A stretch of DNA of 64,000 bases. Origin: Akanthomyces muscarius. Its lineage: Eukaryota > Ascomycota > Sordariomycetes > Hypocreales > Cordycipitaceae. The notes under the pieces were generated by a model, which did no database searches, was not told the DNA's origin, and was given only the letters and a program-made list of their open reading frames with translations. The translations under genes were made by a program, and so were the position numbers. The stretch covers positions 3,162,001 to 3,226,000 of the forward strand of contig NC_079244.1 of assembly GCF_028009165.1 (NCBI RefSeq), written 5' to 3'. How positions within the stretch are numbered: the stretch's first letter is position 1; each line of letters opens with the position of its first letter. This document shows positions 10,901-22,800 of the stretch, one piece after another.

Positions 10901-12353
10901 TATTGCCAACGGCCTGGCGAGGGGCCTGCTTACTGGCGCCGGAGACGGTGTACAGGCGGTGGGCGGTATCAACGCCATCATCAACGGGACATCAGCGGCC
11001 CCCGTCGGGCCGATTGCGGACACCAAGGTTGAATTTGATGATTCAACGGGTGGCGCGGTCGTAGGATTTGGTCAAGGGCTCGGGGCGTCTGGCGTCGTGA
11101 CACTCCAGAAGCTGCTCGCGCGCGGCATCAACTTGCGGCGTTCGTTGCAGTGGCACAATGACGGGGACGCCGGCGACCCGAACACACGAGATCTTGTCGT
11201 CGCTCGGCGGCAGGAAAATGCCCCGTCGCCGCTCAACCTAACCCGACTGGTCAGCGCAAAGGCTCTTTCCACTGTCGGGCAAAAGGGCGTCGACGTGCTG
11301 ACATGCGACGGCATCGGCGGCTTGTTTCTGCTGCTCAGCGGACTACAAAAAAGCGGCACGCTGCCCACGGGCGACTTTAGCGAGAACACGCTGGACTCGG
11401 TGAGGACGCTGATTCCCAGAGATGTGATTCGCGTCGAGTCGCAGGGGAGCACATTTGAGGTTGACGGGAGCGTCCTTGCGGATAACCTGGGCAAGTCAGA
11501 CTTTAACCTCTTTGGAACACTGACCATCAACGGCTCGCCATTTGGAAGATACGCGGCGTTTTTGGCTGTGCATAGTAAGTCGGCGAAAAAGAAGAGTATG
11601 GTGTCAGTTGTGCGTCTTGAGCTAACGTTTGCATTCGCAACTAGTTGCGAGCGCCATCATTGGCCTATATGTGGTTTGGCCTCTTGTCCTGACCCTGGGC
11701 AGCTTGCAGAACATGGCGATTCGCCTTCGCATTCCGCTGCTCATCAGTGCGTGGACGCCGAGAACAACCATGATTCTCAGGCTGTTTGTCGTAGCCCCGT
11801 CCTTGATATTTATTCTCGTATTTGGTCTTCTGTCAGGCGCAGCAGCCGGTCACTTCCGCACAGCACATGGTGTAAGTTCCCAAGTCCCAGGCTGTCAAAT
11901 TATGCGCAGTATATTCAAGAGTAGAGCTGATTCGAAACCCAGATCCTTGGCCTCATCACGCTGCTCGTCGCCATCGCTGCCATTGCGCTCTCCTTTTTCG
12001 CCAAGCCCGCGGAGCTCACGCCCGGCGATCCGGTATCTGGCACCGCCAAACTCGGGACCGCATCGTGGGCCTCGCACGCGTGTAACCAGGTGCTCATGGC
12101 GTTGCTGCTACCAACGGCTTTCACAGGGTTTGCGGACCTGAGCAGCGTGACGCTCTGCCTGACGCGCGCGGTGGTGACCTTTGAGCTGGCGGTGTCTTTG
12201 GGCATGGGTATCGTCTTCGTATTTGCGCTCGGCATGTACATGAGTTCGGCAGAGCTGACCCTCGTCTTCATGGCGAACAGAAAGATTAAAAAGCAGAAGT
12301 TGGAGGAAAAGAACCGCAACAACGAGAACCTTGGCGGCGACCAAGGTGAATAA
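7926..12353 (+). CDS. Giant glycine-rich repeat protein with b561-like membrane tail
   Basis: Three exons (7926-11574, 11645-11871, 11943-12353) give 1428 aa. A signal peptide covers residues 1 to about 30 (LIPFLLLLLTILQ core). Dibasic sites follow at K105-R106, K112-R113 and K173-R174, then a Gly/Ala-rich stretch. Residues about 343-935 form eight repeats of 70-78 aa with the core DIPGxAGTxxFGLSxSFTD and GxGxGKGAALGLKLT; weaker copies flank them. After a dibasic ARRQ site comes a folded-looking region (LTCDGIGGLFLLL to FGTLTINGSPFGRYAAFL) and about five membrane spans. His residues in FLAVH, GHFRTAHG and WASHACNQ give a pattern like cytochrome b561, so heme binding is possible but unproven. 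I recognise no named family. The cell surface or a secretory organelle is the likely site. A 713-codon antisense frame is a composition artefact. Confidence 0.88.
8954..10730 (+). repeat. Tandem coding repeats of about 220 bp in alternating A/B types
   Basis: Repeat units begin near 8954, 9164, 9383, 9602, 9815, 10049, 10280 and 10502. Units starting near 9164, 9602 and 10049 share LVPxNLDxG-type centres. Units starting near 9383, 9815 and 10280 share SNSxTD and (A)QSLG-type centres. The alternation suggests growth by duplication of a two-unit block of about 145 aa. Lengths stay in frame, so the array is under coding constraint. Confidence 0.85.
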
Positions 12354-12650
12354 ATGCGCGACGGACTCGCTTCGACAAGATCCAGGAGGACTACTACGGA
12401 GAGGCTATGGTATTCGTAATTCCCGATTATTATAGGTTGCGTCTTTCGTATATAGAGCCCCATAGCTTTGATTGAACAGATTATTCATTGGAAGCGGAAA
12501 ATCGTCCTCGTTTGTCAAGCTCAATTCCTCGCCGTCTGTTTCGGACGCTGCCGACGGGCATGGGGCCATTCCGACTGGTCTTTCGTTTGTCAGTTCGTCA
12601 AACGCCTGGAGCGTCGCAATGCTCATGTAATATCGCAACATATATGTATA

Positions 12651-14823
12651 TTACATACTAAGAAAGTCTTGCCACACATTTGTCGAGGAGCCATCATACA
12701 TCAAAGTGTCAAGATCCACGAACGATTCAAGAGGAAAGTGAAACTGAGGCCCCCCGCTCCATGTATCTTCGCCAATAGTATTCGAGGCCGCAGAGACTTG
12801 CGCATTGCCGTCTGCGTATGCCGCATAGCTACCATCGGAAATGTCTCCAAAGCCTTGATCTGGTATAGTAGAGAGCCCGGTCTGAAGGCGTTGAGCGATT
12901 ATATCTACCTTTTGAGCGAGATCATGTACCACCTTCGCTGCGCTCGTGGCAATCGCCACGCTTCCGGCCATGATGCGAAAGACCTCAACCGTTGTATCGA
13001 GCGCTTTTCGGGCGGCTAGTGTGCCCGGACTGATCGGATAGCTAAAGCAGAAGCCGGCAATAGATATGGCAGAGTTCCATTGGATTTTGTATATCTCGTG
13101 CCAACCATGAAGAATATTCGTCTCAGTTAAAACTTGATGGATGATGAAGGTGTTCGAGATAGCGTGGCTGAGGCACGTTGTAGCATGGCTGTCTGCAAGG
13201 GGTGTTGCACCATCCGGGGCCGAGAAGCGCACAAAAGGGCGGTAGATATTTAAAACCAGGTCATGGTAACGCAGTTCCAGTAAGATGCGCTGGAGCTGAA
13301 GCCAAGATGGCAACCAATGGTCCAATACCAAGGTGGTCTCTCCAGGAGAGAAGCTCTTTGCTCCGGATTCTCTTTCGTTGCGAAGACTATCTGGAACGGA
13401 CTTGATCCATTCCTGTGCCCAGGATGCGGTTTGTGTTAGTGTTCCGGCAAGTTCTTCTAGCAGGCGGGGGTTGCTATAGATACCATCGCCATGCATAGTT
13501 ATCAGCTCGCTACCTTTCTCCTGCAGCTTGATTGAGACATTTTGCGCAGCGTGGACCATCTTTATACATAAATCATGATAGGATAGCCAGGTAATATCGG
13601 GCTTTGGGGAAACGAGTTGGCTGCGAGACAGCTTATGCTCTCCGGCGCTTGCCACGGGGAGCCGACATGACATCGAGGACGTGCGTGTCAGCGCTGGCGC
13701 TCCAAGAGAGAGAGACATCTTGGCGTCAAGAGCGGAAATGGCCCACCAGATCCTCCGACGCAAATGTCTCTCGGCTGCTGGTAGCGTCTCGGATGGTTCA
13801 TGATGAAGGCCAAGTGTATGGGCTATGCGGACGGCCGCGGCCAGGGTCGTGTACGCCATATTCACAAATGAAGCGTTGTGGAGATACAAAGAAGAGTAAA
13901 TATGGCACTGAACGGTTGAGATGGACGGTCTCTCTAGCTCCAGAGCTAAGTGGCTCTGGCATCGGCGATAGTACTGGCGACCCGCAATGCTCGAGTCATT
14001 GATTTCGATATCTGATTTGGCGGAACCATCACCAGGCTTACCAGGGACCAAGCCCATGCCGTATTGTATGCACAAGGCCACGACGATATCGATGATGGGG
14101 GAGGCTGGGCGTGCGTGCGTTTCTGTTTTCCAGAGGGACTCGTGGTGGTCCTTAAAGCCAGCCTCGTTGAGGATGGGAACTGTCACTTGAAATGTCTGCC
14201 AGAAGAGTCTGAGAAAATACGACTCTTGCTCTTGAGAGAGGAAGCCGTGTGAGCCCCCGTGTGTCCCGGTTGGCATTTCAGGACTTGCAAAGACCTTGTT
14301 CGTGGTACTGGGGATGAGATGCTGTTCTGGGCTCCACCGCTGCAGGGAAACGCCGAGGAAAGAGTTCATGCGGTAGATGAAAAAGGAAGACGAGAGCGGA
14401 CCGTAGAGCTGTGGTTGGCTTCCTCCAGGGCCTCTTATCCAGACCCCCTCCCACTCCTTCTCCTGCAATACAGGGAGCCCCTTGCTTTGAGGGACCGTCC
14501 CTATCGCGGTTTCCGGCCCATTTACTTGTGCTTCTAGGTCTCTCACACGAGCCCTCAGCTTCTCGATTTCGCTGCGTATGATGAGTATTTATCAACCATA
14601 AATCGCTCAAAAACCAACTTCACTGCTTGCGGGAGAGAGAGCGGGAGGTCTCTTCCCCCTCGGCTGCATTTCACACCCCTTTTCTTGCAGTTTTTGCACG
14701 AGGTGGACTCGTCGCACTTGATGCGATTCAGGCGACACCGGTCGCAGGCTCTCGTCACTTGGCGGCGATGGCTGTCCGAGTTCTGCTTCTGCGACTCTGT
14801 CAGCGTGATGGCTGGCTCATATA
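12651..14823 (-). CDS. Zn2Cys6 transcription factor (5' end incomplete)
   Basis: The DNA-binding exon (14823 downward) encodes a GAL4-type cluster, ACDRCRLNRIKCDES then CKNCKKRGVKC, with spacing C-x2-C-x6-C-x5-C-x2-C-x6-C. The main exon (14571-12651, 640 codons) starts with a coiled linker (EIEKLRARVRDLEAQV) and contains a fungal-specific regulatory domain (FLRLFWQTFQVTVPIL; LYLHNASFVNMAYTTLAAAV; RRIWWAISALDAKMS). The intron between them must use a weak or GC donor to keep frame. No in-frame ATG precedes the cluster, so a further 5' exon upstream of a CTTAG acceptor at 14824 is needed. It is a nuclear regulator. The MFS exporter just upstream on the same strand is a plausible target. Confidence 0.82.
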
Positions 14824-15370
14824 CTAAGAGGGGGAGTTACAAATTTGTTGAACATGGTCGCTTCAATTTGAGTCCAGCTCTTAAACTCTGTATTATTCTG
14901 CGCTTGACATCAGAAGGGCGTTCAAGATGTTGGACAGAACGGAGTGGTGGATTAATAATGATTCACTGGCCCAGGCACAAATTTAGAATCGCGCCCCGTG
15001 CTGACAAACTTTCGCGCGCGCCCCTACTCATGTGCACAATTACAAACATTAGGGACGATAAAGTACCAGCATAGTGTTGTACTGATTTAGTGACATGAAT
15101 ACTGTCGTCTTACTTACTCGAATAAAAGGTCCACTTTGCCTTCCAGTCCGCTGCGGCTGCCCTCTCCTGTGTCACTGACTGAGCGGTCAGTCTACCACGC
15201 TCTCAACAGTAGAACACAAAGACCTTCCCGTTTATACTACTGTCTAAACATGTAAAGGCCTATCGTAGAATGCGAATCATTGTTATAGACTTGAGCTATC
15301 TTAGCTATCTCAGTTGTCACTTCGTTTCTTTGCACCTAAGTTTGGTGAATGATTCTCCACAAAACATCCT
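14824..15370. other. Spacer with probable missing 5' exon of the regulator
   Basis: Lies between the MFS stop and the DNA-binding exon of the regulator. It must contain the regulator promoter and, by the frame argument, its first short exon. I could not place that exon with confidence. Confidence 0.4.
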
Positions 15371-17114
15371 CTATGGTCGAACTGACTTTTGGGGCTTGAG
15401 AAACAGTGAACAAATAACATAAAGTGCTCCAGCGGCAATCGCAAGAATATAGGCATCATTGATGCTTTTGACAATAACCTCGAGGGCTTTTGCTCTCAAC
15501 TCGGGGCTCACCTTCCCCAAGACCTTACTCTGTGCCCCGGCAACCGCCGCTCGGATATCGGCATCCGTGAAGTTGGATTCCGATAACAGTTTCTTCAAAC
15601 CCCTAAAGGTTAAGCTTTGAAAGATCGAGCTGGCAATGACGAGGCCGAGAAGCTGGGCCTGGCCCTGGGAGATGTTCATAAATTGTATTACCTCTGCGCC
15701 ATCCTCAGCTGCAACCGATTCTGCGCCGACCGAATATCCGGACTGACTTGTGGCCATACCAAGACCAAGTATGACAGAATAGCCATAGATATTGGAAACG
15801 GGAGTCTCAGCATGTACGGTGTACATGAGAGCAGCGCCGACCGTGATGAAGATGCCGCTGACTAGATACCATACCATGTAATAGCCAGTCTTTGGCATGA
15901 GGTAGCCAACCAACAAGATCGATGCAATATAGAAACACACAAAAGGCAGCAGCCTAACGGCGGACATGGTCCCGTTCTCTCCGTGTACATATTGGAAGTA
16001 AAGCGGGAGGTAGTAGACGGCGACAAATAGAGAAGCTCCGCCGCATGCCATGCAGATGTATAGGAGGAGTAGATGCTTGTCCGTCACGAATCGGCATGGG
16101 AATAGCCGGTCTTCCTTGGTTGTGAAAGTCGCAAAATATTGAGTAACACAGAATGCAATCAGACAAATGCCGAAGACCACAAATAGGGCAACAATACGGT
16201 GGTCATCCCAGGCCCACTGGCTGCCCGCAAAAGTAAAGATCATGACAAAAGTCAAGTATGTAGCCATGTTCAAGACTATTCCCAGCCAGTCTAGCCTTTT
16301 GAGTTTCTGCTTGAAGGTCGTGCCGACTTGTTGTGGGAGGGAAGGGAGCATGAAGATATAAATAGGTGACATGAGGGCGAAAATGAGCAGGTTGAGATAA
16401 AACGCCTTGAAAATTTCAGTCCTTTTTCTTATTTCATATTTCATACTTGACTTGGCTTCACTTACCCAGCGCCAGGTGGCCGCACTATCAGAGAGCGTAC
16501 CGCCAACAATCGGCCCCAGGATACACCCCGTACCATAAACGAGGCCGACCAGACCCATATAGAGCGGTTGTTCTTTTGGTCTCGTCATCATGGTAAGAAG
16601 ATTGAGATTACTATTGATAGTTTCAGCATATATATCGGCATGGGTAGTAAGAGGAACGCCTATACCCCAGATACATGCCCGCACCGCCTGCTCCTGCCCA
16701 CACACGGCCGATAATCATCGCGTTCATGTTGGGAGCGGCGCCGCACAATGCGCTGCCAGCTGCAAACATGGTGGTGCAGCCTAAGAACAGCCATTTTGCG
16801 TCGAAAATGCCGAATGCCTTGCCCAGGGGGAGGATGCAAGCCGTAGACCCCAGTGTAAAGCCAATGCCCAGCCAGCCAAGCTGATCGACGCTGTCAAAGG
16901 TGGCGGCTATTGGGCCCTGAATATCGGCTGCGATGGTCGTGTCGAGGCCGTAGAGAATGTTTGCCGAAAAGACGGCTACGCACACGGCAAACCATCGCCA
17001 TCCTGTGATGTTTCTCTTTGGATCTGCATTGGTGTGCTCTGCCTCAAGATTGTGTGGCGGAAACGGGGCCGACTTTTCGGCTTCAAGGACCGAGGTTGAT
17101 CTGCTCTCGAACAT
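15371..17114 (-). CDS. MFS drug/metabolite efflux transporter (TRI12/DHA2-like)
   Basis: Three exons (17114-16666, 16610-16466, 16405-15371) give 542 aa, the usual length of 14-span fungal exporters. The hydrophilic N-terminus leads into TM1 (GWRWFAVCVAVFSANILYGL). The family signatures LDTTIAADIQGPI and GRVWAGAGGAGMYLG follow, then LVYGTGCILGPIVGG. A long central loop, LKRLDWLGIVLN and ten more hydrophobic spans follow. It probably exports a toxic or secondary metabolite across the plasma membrane by proton antiport; the substrate is unknown. A TATA box lies about 95 bp upstream. It sits head-to-tail with the Zn2Cys6 regulator, which may control it. Confidence 0.9.
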
Positions 17115-17965
17115 GTCGAAGATATCCTGGACGTATGGTAAAGAACGAATAATATCTCAAGAATGAACGGCGATTGGTTTAGATAGATGATGAAGGAAGG
17201 GTCAGTGTTATATATCTGAAGCATATGCTATAATAACTCTAAAACTATGATAAGAAATTGAATGTCAGCAAACTTGCTTTCAAAGCAAAATGACATATCA
17301 ATGCCAGAAAAGGGAGCCAAAATGAAGCTATCGGTGGTGATTGGACTCGGAGATGCGGTCTGTTTCCCAAAGGGGTAATGGAGCTTCGGAGCAGGGCGGG
17401 CCTCCACATTGCGCCCGGTAAGACGGACTGATGGCCTGCTCTACATCTCGCGATTCGATAGCAGCGTTAATCTCAGAAGAGGCGTAGGTGACGGTAGACG
17501 CCATGGTGTCTGGTGTACAACTGTTAATGTAGGTAGAAGGTCGGCACCGACACTGTTAGTAGGCCTCGAGTACTTTACATACAACATCTATGAAGTGAAA
17601 AATAATTAATATTTTGGTAGGCAAAAAGGAATTATAGCCAAGTATAAAAGAAACAAAATAAAAAATAAATTGATTTAAAGCAACTTTTTTTTCTAAGTAA
17701 TCTTTGATGTTCCACCTCGTTGTGTGCGGCACAAGTGTTCATCGCAGCCGCCGCAGCACTGCTCCACAATCATCTGCACATCACAGTGGCGGTGTGTCTC
17801 TTGAAAACAACGAGGTTGGGCACTGACCGGGCAGCTTCAACGCGCGCAGCCCGCCCTAGCCCAGGGTCTGCAGACAAACGTCAGGGGAAGTGGGTTCGAA
17901 AATCTCACGGAGCGCGTATAGGAATAGAAAGAAAATACCGTGGCCAGTGTCCTTTGCTTCTGGCT
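17115..17965. other. Divergent promoter spacer
   Basis: Shared upstream region of the MFS exporter (-) and the coiled-coil gene (+). Around 17580-17700 it is very A/T-rich with A and T runs. The frame before 17966 is open back to 17720 but reads as non-coding leader. Confidence 0.5.
17208..17214 (-). promoter_or_regulatory. TATA box of the MFS exporter
   Basis: On the minus strand TATATAA lies about 95 bp before the ATG at 17114, a normal distance for an inducible fungal promoter. Confidence 0.5.
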
Positions 17966-19323
17966 ATGGAATGGCTGAACCAGGAGTGGCAGCAAGAGGA
18001 GGACTACGACGACGACAACGACATGCACGCGGTACAAGCCCTTCACCACCACAATAGCCACCACCATGGCACCAGCTTCCACGGTCCTGTAGTGCTGCAT
18101 CGCCGCAGCACTGCTGGGAGCAGCACCAGCGATGGCCACACCCCGAGCACCACCAACAGCTTCCGCAGCTCCTACGGCAGCTATCGCCATGTGCCGGCAT
18201 CGTCCTCGCCGCCGTCGCAAGCCGCTTACGACCAGGCCAGCCCCAGCTTCGTCTCCAGCATCAACTACTCCTCTGTCCCCGGCGGATGGAGTCCTCTGCA
18301 CCGCCAGCCCTCATTTACGCCGTCTCAGAGCCAGGCCGCCGGCGCGACCACCCCGAGCCCACGCGACACCGACGCCGGCCGCAACGAGCTCGCCCGCCGC
18401 CTGACCCTCCTCGCGCAGCGCCTCACAAGCGGCGACGACATGGACGAGCTAGCCCTGGTCGGGCAGCTAGAGCAGATGGAAAAGACCGTCAGCCCGCCGT
18501 CGTCACCAAACCCCCGACGGCGACAGCTGCCGCCACAACAGCAGCGCTACGATCGAGCCAGCGTCCAATCGAACCCTCAAACGCCAAAGTCGCCGCAGTC
18601 GAGGAGCGACGCTGGTTCCGTGCTCGGCTCCCCGGTTTCCTTGATCCGATCGCAGTTTTCCGACCTGTCCATATCGTCGCTGCGCGAGCGCGAGCGCGAA
18701 CGCGAACAGGAACGCATCGCCGAGGAGGAGCGCGAGTTGCGCGAGCAGAGGGGCATAGCCGAGGCGCAGGCCAAAGAACTCATCGCCGAAGCCAACAAGC
18801 TGAATGAGGAGCTGTCACAAGTTGCCGAAAACCTCAAGGCAAGGCAGGAAGAGATGGAGGTATGCACACGATCATTTGCTAGTCCCAGCCTTGGAAACCC
18901 TCCCCTTGCTGACCGTATTCTGTGTAGCACATCAACAACCTCCTCGTCGAGCGCACCGAAAGAGCGGCGGAGCGCATCGTATTCTTGCAGAATCGCGTGT
19001 CTTATTTGGAACGCGAGCTCAACGAAAACGACGACGAGCTCCAGCACCTACGCATCTGCCTCAAGGCCGTCGAGATCCAGCTCCCGCCCAACCCCGACCA
19101 TGAGCTCCAGCGCTGCATCAACGTCTTCAAGGAGGACTTTCGCCAGCTCAAGCACAACCGCGCCAGCCGTGGCGTGAGTCTCGCCTCCTCTTCCCATACC
19201 CTCGTCGCCTCGGCGCCGACAACACCCAAACCCGGAAGCGGCGGCGGTGGGAGCAAACGACCGTCCACTGCCGCTGCCTCTTATAAGATGTACACGACAC
19301 CAACACGAAACGACATGAAATGA
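17966..19323 (+). CDS. Coiled-coil protein of unknown function
   Basis: Two exons (17966-18859, 18928-19323) give 429 aa. The chosen Met starts MEWLNQEWQQEEDYDDDNDM. Residues about 20-230 are low-complexity: His-rich (HHHNSHHHG), Ser/Pro-rich with many SP and TP sites, and one helical island (LARRLTLLAQRLTSGDDMDELA). Residues about 230-390 form a long coiled coil, starting with an Arg-Glu repeat (REREREREQERIAEEEREL) and continuing in exon 2 (FLQNRVSYLERELNENDDEL). The tail is Ser/Gly/Thr-rich. SP/TP sites plus a coiled coil suggest a phospho-regulated scaffold, possibly cytoskeletal or septum-linked, but I do not recognise the family. Confidence 0.85.
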
Positions 19324-19836
19324 TCTGACACACACACGCGCGCGCGCAGCACACACATACACACGACTTGTTTTTCACCCTCGACATGATACCACGAGCA
19401 GCGACGCACAACGCATTAGTTTGACCTTTTTTCTCACGACTGCTTTCCTACTGTCTTTTTTCTGTCACTTCTTGTTACAATATATTGACGGAAAAGCGAT
19501 TCTTTCTTTCCAAGCTCGGGGCAGCATCTTATGAGACATGTTGGCCATGATATTTCGGGCATGGCGCGGGCTTTATTGGACCGCTTTGGGATATGTCCTT
19601 GGTTATGCTGTTACGAACTCGAGAGTGTCATTCTCCTTGCTTAGATTTTCCTGCTTTTCTTTGATACACTGGAGCATTTTACGCACTAGGCAAGCGCTGC
19701 AATTGAGGCCAATGACTGACTTTCATAGCTATTGCATGGTTCTTTTCGTTGGTCTTCTTATACTTCCTATCATTTATGTTATTCTTGTGCTTCTTGTACT
19801 TTCAGATTCTATTATTGTTCTTTATACTCTCGTTCT
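19324..19836. other. Convergent 3' spacer
   Basis: T-rich spacer between the coiled-coil gene and the ABC transporter 3' ends. Beyond the CA/CG tract I see only probable 3' untranslated sequence. Confidence 0.5.
19328..19365. repeat. CA/CG alternating purine-pyrimidine tract
   Basis: Alternating (AC)n(GC)n(AC)n immediately after the coiled-coil gene stop. Such tracts can adopt Z-DNA and vary in length between strains. Confidence 0.7.
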
Positions 19837-22800
19837 TTAAAATAAGTCTCGAATCTTTTGGCCAACCGACCTCTTCTTTGCCTCACTATTCTCCTCCCGC
19901 ACATTATTCGCCCGAACCACGTTGTTAAACGCATTTGCCAACGTCGCGCCACCGATCGAGTAAAACGCGATCCCGAGTGCGTTCTTGTTCTCGTCCAGCA
20001 GGTTCCACATGGCAATCGCCGCCGGTGGCTTCTTCTGAACACCCGCCGCCACCTCTGTCGGCGCCAGCGTGAAGCGGATCTGCCCGCGAAGCATCTCGCG
20101 CTCCAGCTTCACCTGGCCCGGTGCGTGCTGGCGCATCCACGCCAGCACCGCACCCATCTCCTCTTGCGTCGAGTTGGGCGCCGAGGCAAGCGTGAGGCTG
20201 ATGCTGTAGCCGCCGCCGTACTTGCTGCGCAGCTGCGCCGTCGAGCCAATGGCCAGCATGCGGCTCGCCATGATGGCGGTGCGGCTGGCGAGCCGGTCGG
20301 CCTCCTCCATGCTGTGCGTCGTGAGCAGGATCGAGTGGTCGTTGGCGATGCTCTCAATCAGTCGCCAGAAGGACCGCTTGGCCATGGCGTCCATGGCCGT
20401 GGTCGGCTCGTCGAGCACCAGCACCGGCGGCATGCCCATGAGCGCAATCGCGAGGCTCAGCTTGCGCTTGTTGCCGCCGGACAGCTTGGCCGCCATGGTG
20501 CGGGCGTGCGGCGCGAGATCCAGACGCTCCATGAGGCTTGTTACGTTGTCCTTGACGTTGCGCACGCCCTTGATGCGCGCGTACAGCGTCAGGTGCTGCC
20601 GCGTGCTCAGCAGGTCCAGGCAGTCGTGCTGCGGGCACACGCCGAGGTGCTTGCGCGCCGACAAGCTGCGCGAGTCTTGCCCGCAGAGGTAGATGGTGCC
20701 ATGCGTGCTGGCAAACTCGGACTGAATCATGTTGACGAGCGTCGACTTGCCGGCGCCATTGGGGCCGAGAAGCGCGAGCACCTCGCCCGGGGACAGTCCA
20801 AAGGTGACGTCGTCGACTGCAACATTGCTGCCGAACCGTTTTGTGACATTGAGCACGCGCAGTAGATCAGAGTCGGTGCCGAGCGTGCGAGTAGCTTCAG
20901 CACGAACGTCGTCTTGGCCAGTAGCAGCCAGCTCTTGCAGTTCGGTGCCGGAAGTGGACGATGCTGCGGTGGTGTGCTTGCGCTTAAACAAATGAAGCAG
21001 GGGAATGTACGGCAGCCCACCGTCAACCCAAACGGAGAGGATACCGAGCCAGATGACTTGAAGAACAAGATACAGAATTGGGCCGCCGTAGGCGTCCATG
21101 GCGCCCATCTGCTTGATGCCACCGTTGCTGCAACCCAGTCCACCGGCATTGAGGCCGACAAGGAGGGCGCGAACGAGGTTCGCCGTGGGAAGAAAGAACC
21201 CAAGACCCCATGTGACACCAGAATTGACTTGATCTGGCTTGCTCAGCGTTCCCTGCAGGTAACTTTTGTTAGTTGGACCTGTGGAGGGGTCTGGGAACTT
21301 GCGGTAGATGACTCACAAAAACGGTGCCGAATCCAATGGCAAAGCAGATCAAGTTGACAGTCAGGGCCGCAAGGAACGACTTGAGTGGTCCGTTGGAGAC
21401 ATGGCCGACAATCTGAGAGATGAAGTTGCCGCAAATGGCGTACAATGTGAAGATGATAATCATGAGCCATGGCGAACCTGTCCAGCCAAGGATGGGCACA
21501 ATTGCAATAGTGCTGACCACAGACATGACAGCGATCCAGAAAAAGTCAAAGAGCATGTAGGCAACCATCTGCGGCGTTCTGCGCACGCCGTTGGCGTATT
21601 GCAGAGAACGTGTGTTGCTGCGTCGCTCAATGGCCGGGTATACGACGAAAAAGGCAGGATACGCGGCTTGGACGAGTGCGATGAAGAGCGCAAAGACCCA
21701 TGCCCCGGCTTGAGTTCCCTGTCTTCTAGGTTAGGTGTTTATTCTTGCCTTTTTTCCCTCGTGCTCAAGAACCATGAGTAGCTTTGAAAGACGTACCTTT
21801 TGAATTTTCGGCAAAGAACCGTATGTAGTGTCAATCTCAATGTTACCGGTAGCTTGGCTCCAAATATTCAGAAGCTTCGCGCCTGTAGGCTCAGCAATGT
21901 ATTGCGCATACTGGTATGCGATAACAGTTGCGTTGTCCTTCTTGCCGTTGCCAAAGTAGATGCCCATCTGATCATAGCCCGTCTGCTTCTGCATGTAATC
22001 TAGCCATGAAGCCCTGTCGCCAAGTGCGTTGACGAAGCCGTACGCCGCATCTTTGTCGACGCCGGCAAAATCATGATAGCCTTGCTGCAGCGCCTTGAAG
22101 ACGGTGGCATTGGCGCTCGCCGGGCCAACGGTGAGCTTCTCGCATCCATACGGCTGGTCGCCACGAGCGCAAGCTGCATTGTACTGGAAGCTCGTGGTGT
22201 AGCCTGACCGCAACTCAGGCTGGTATTTGCTGCAATCCTCGACTTTGAGCTTGGTGGTCACAGTCAAGAGTCCGCAGTTTGCGGCCACGACAATGGCGAC
22301 GAGGAAAAAGTACGCCCACCAGACGCGCGGGAGCACCTTGAAACGCTTGCCGAATAGGATACCAACCTGTGTGCCAAAACTCGTCTCACGACCGGGGCTC
22401 ATTTGATGTCCTGATTCGGCGAGAGTCGGGGGTTTGAGGAGAGCAGAATCGCCGTTTTCGCCCGCGAGATTGAGGAAGACGTCTTCGAACTGAGGCCCGG
22501 CAATGACGACATCGTGAACGCCACCAGCAGAGAATTTGTTGGATAGCTGCGTGGCAGCAACAGAGTCCTCGACATTGTAGACGAGGCGATCTTGCCAGAC
22601 GGCGGCCTTCTGGGGCACGTCAACCGCCAGGCTCTGGGGCGTCCGCTCAACAATAACCTTGTAGCCACCGCCGTGGGTGCTGTTGAGCTCGGCAGGCGAG
22701 CCTTCGGACTTGACTTTGCCGTTTTTCAAGACAACAATATGATCGGCAAGCACATCTACCTCGTCGAGAAAGTGTGTGGTGAAAATCATGCTTCTGTTGG

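Noticed and set aside
17895..17915. gtgggttcgaaaatctcac as a T-arm
   Set aside because: The stem pairs only with a nine-base loop, not seven, and no tRNA body surrounds it.
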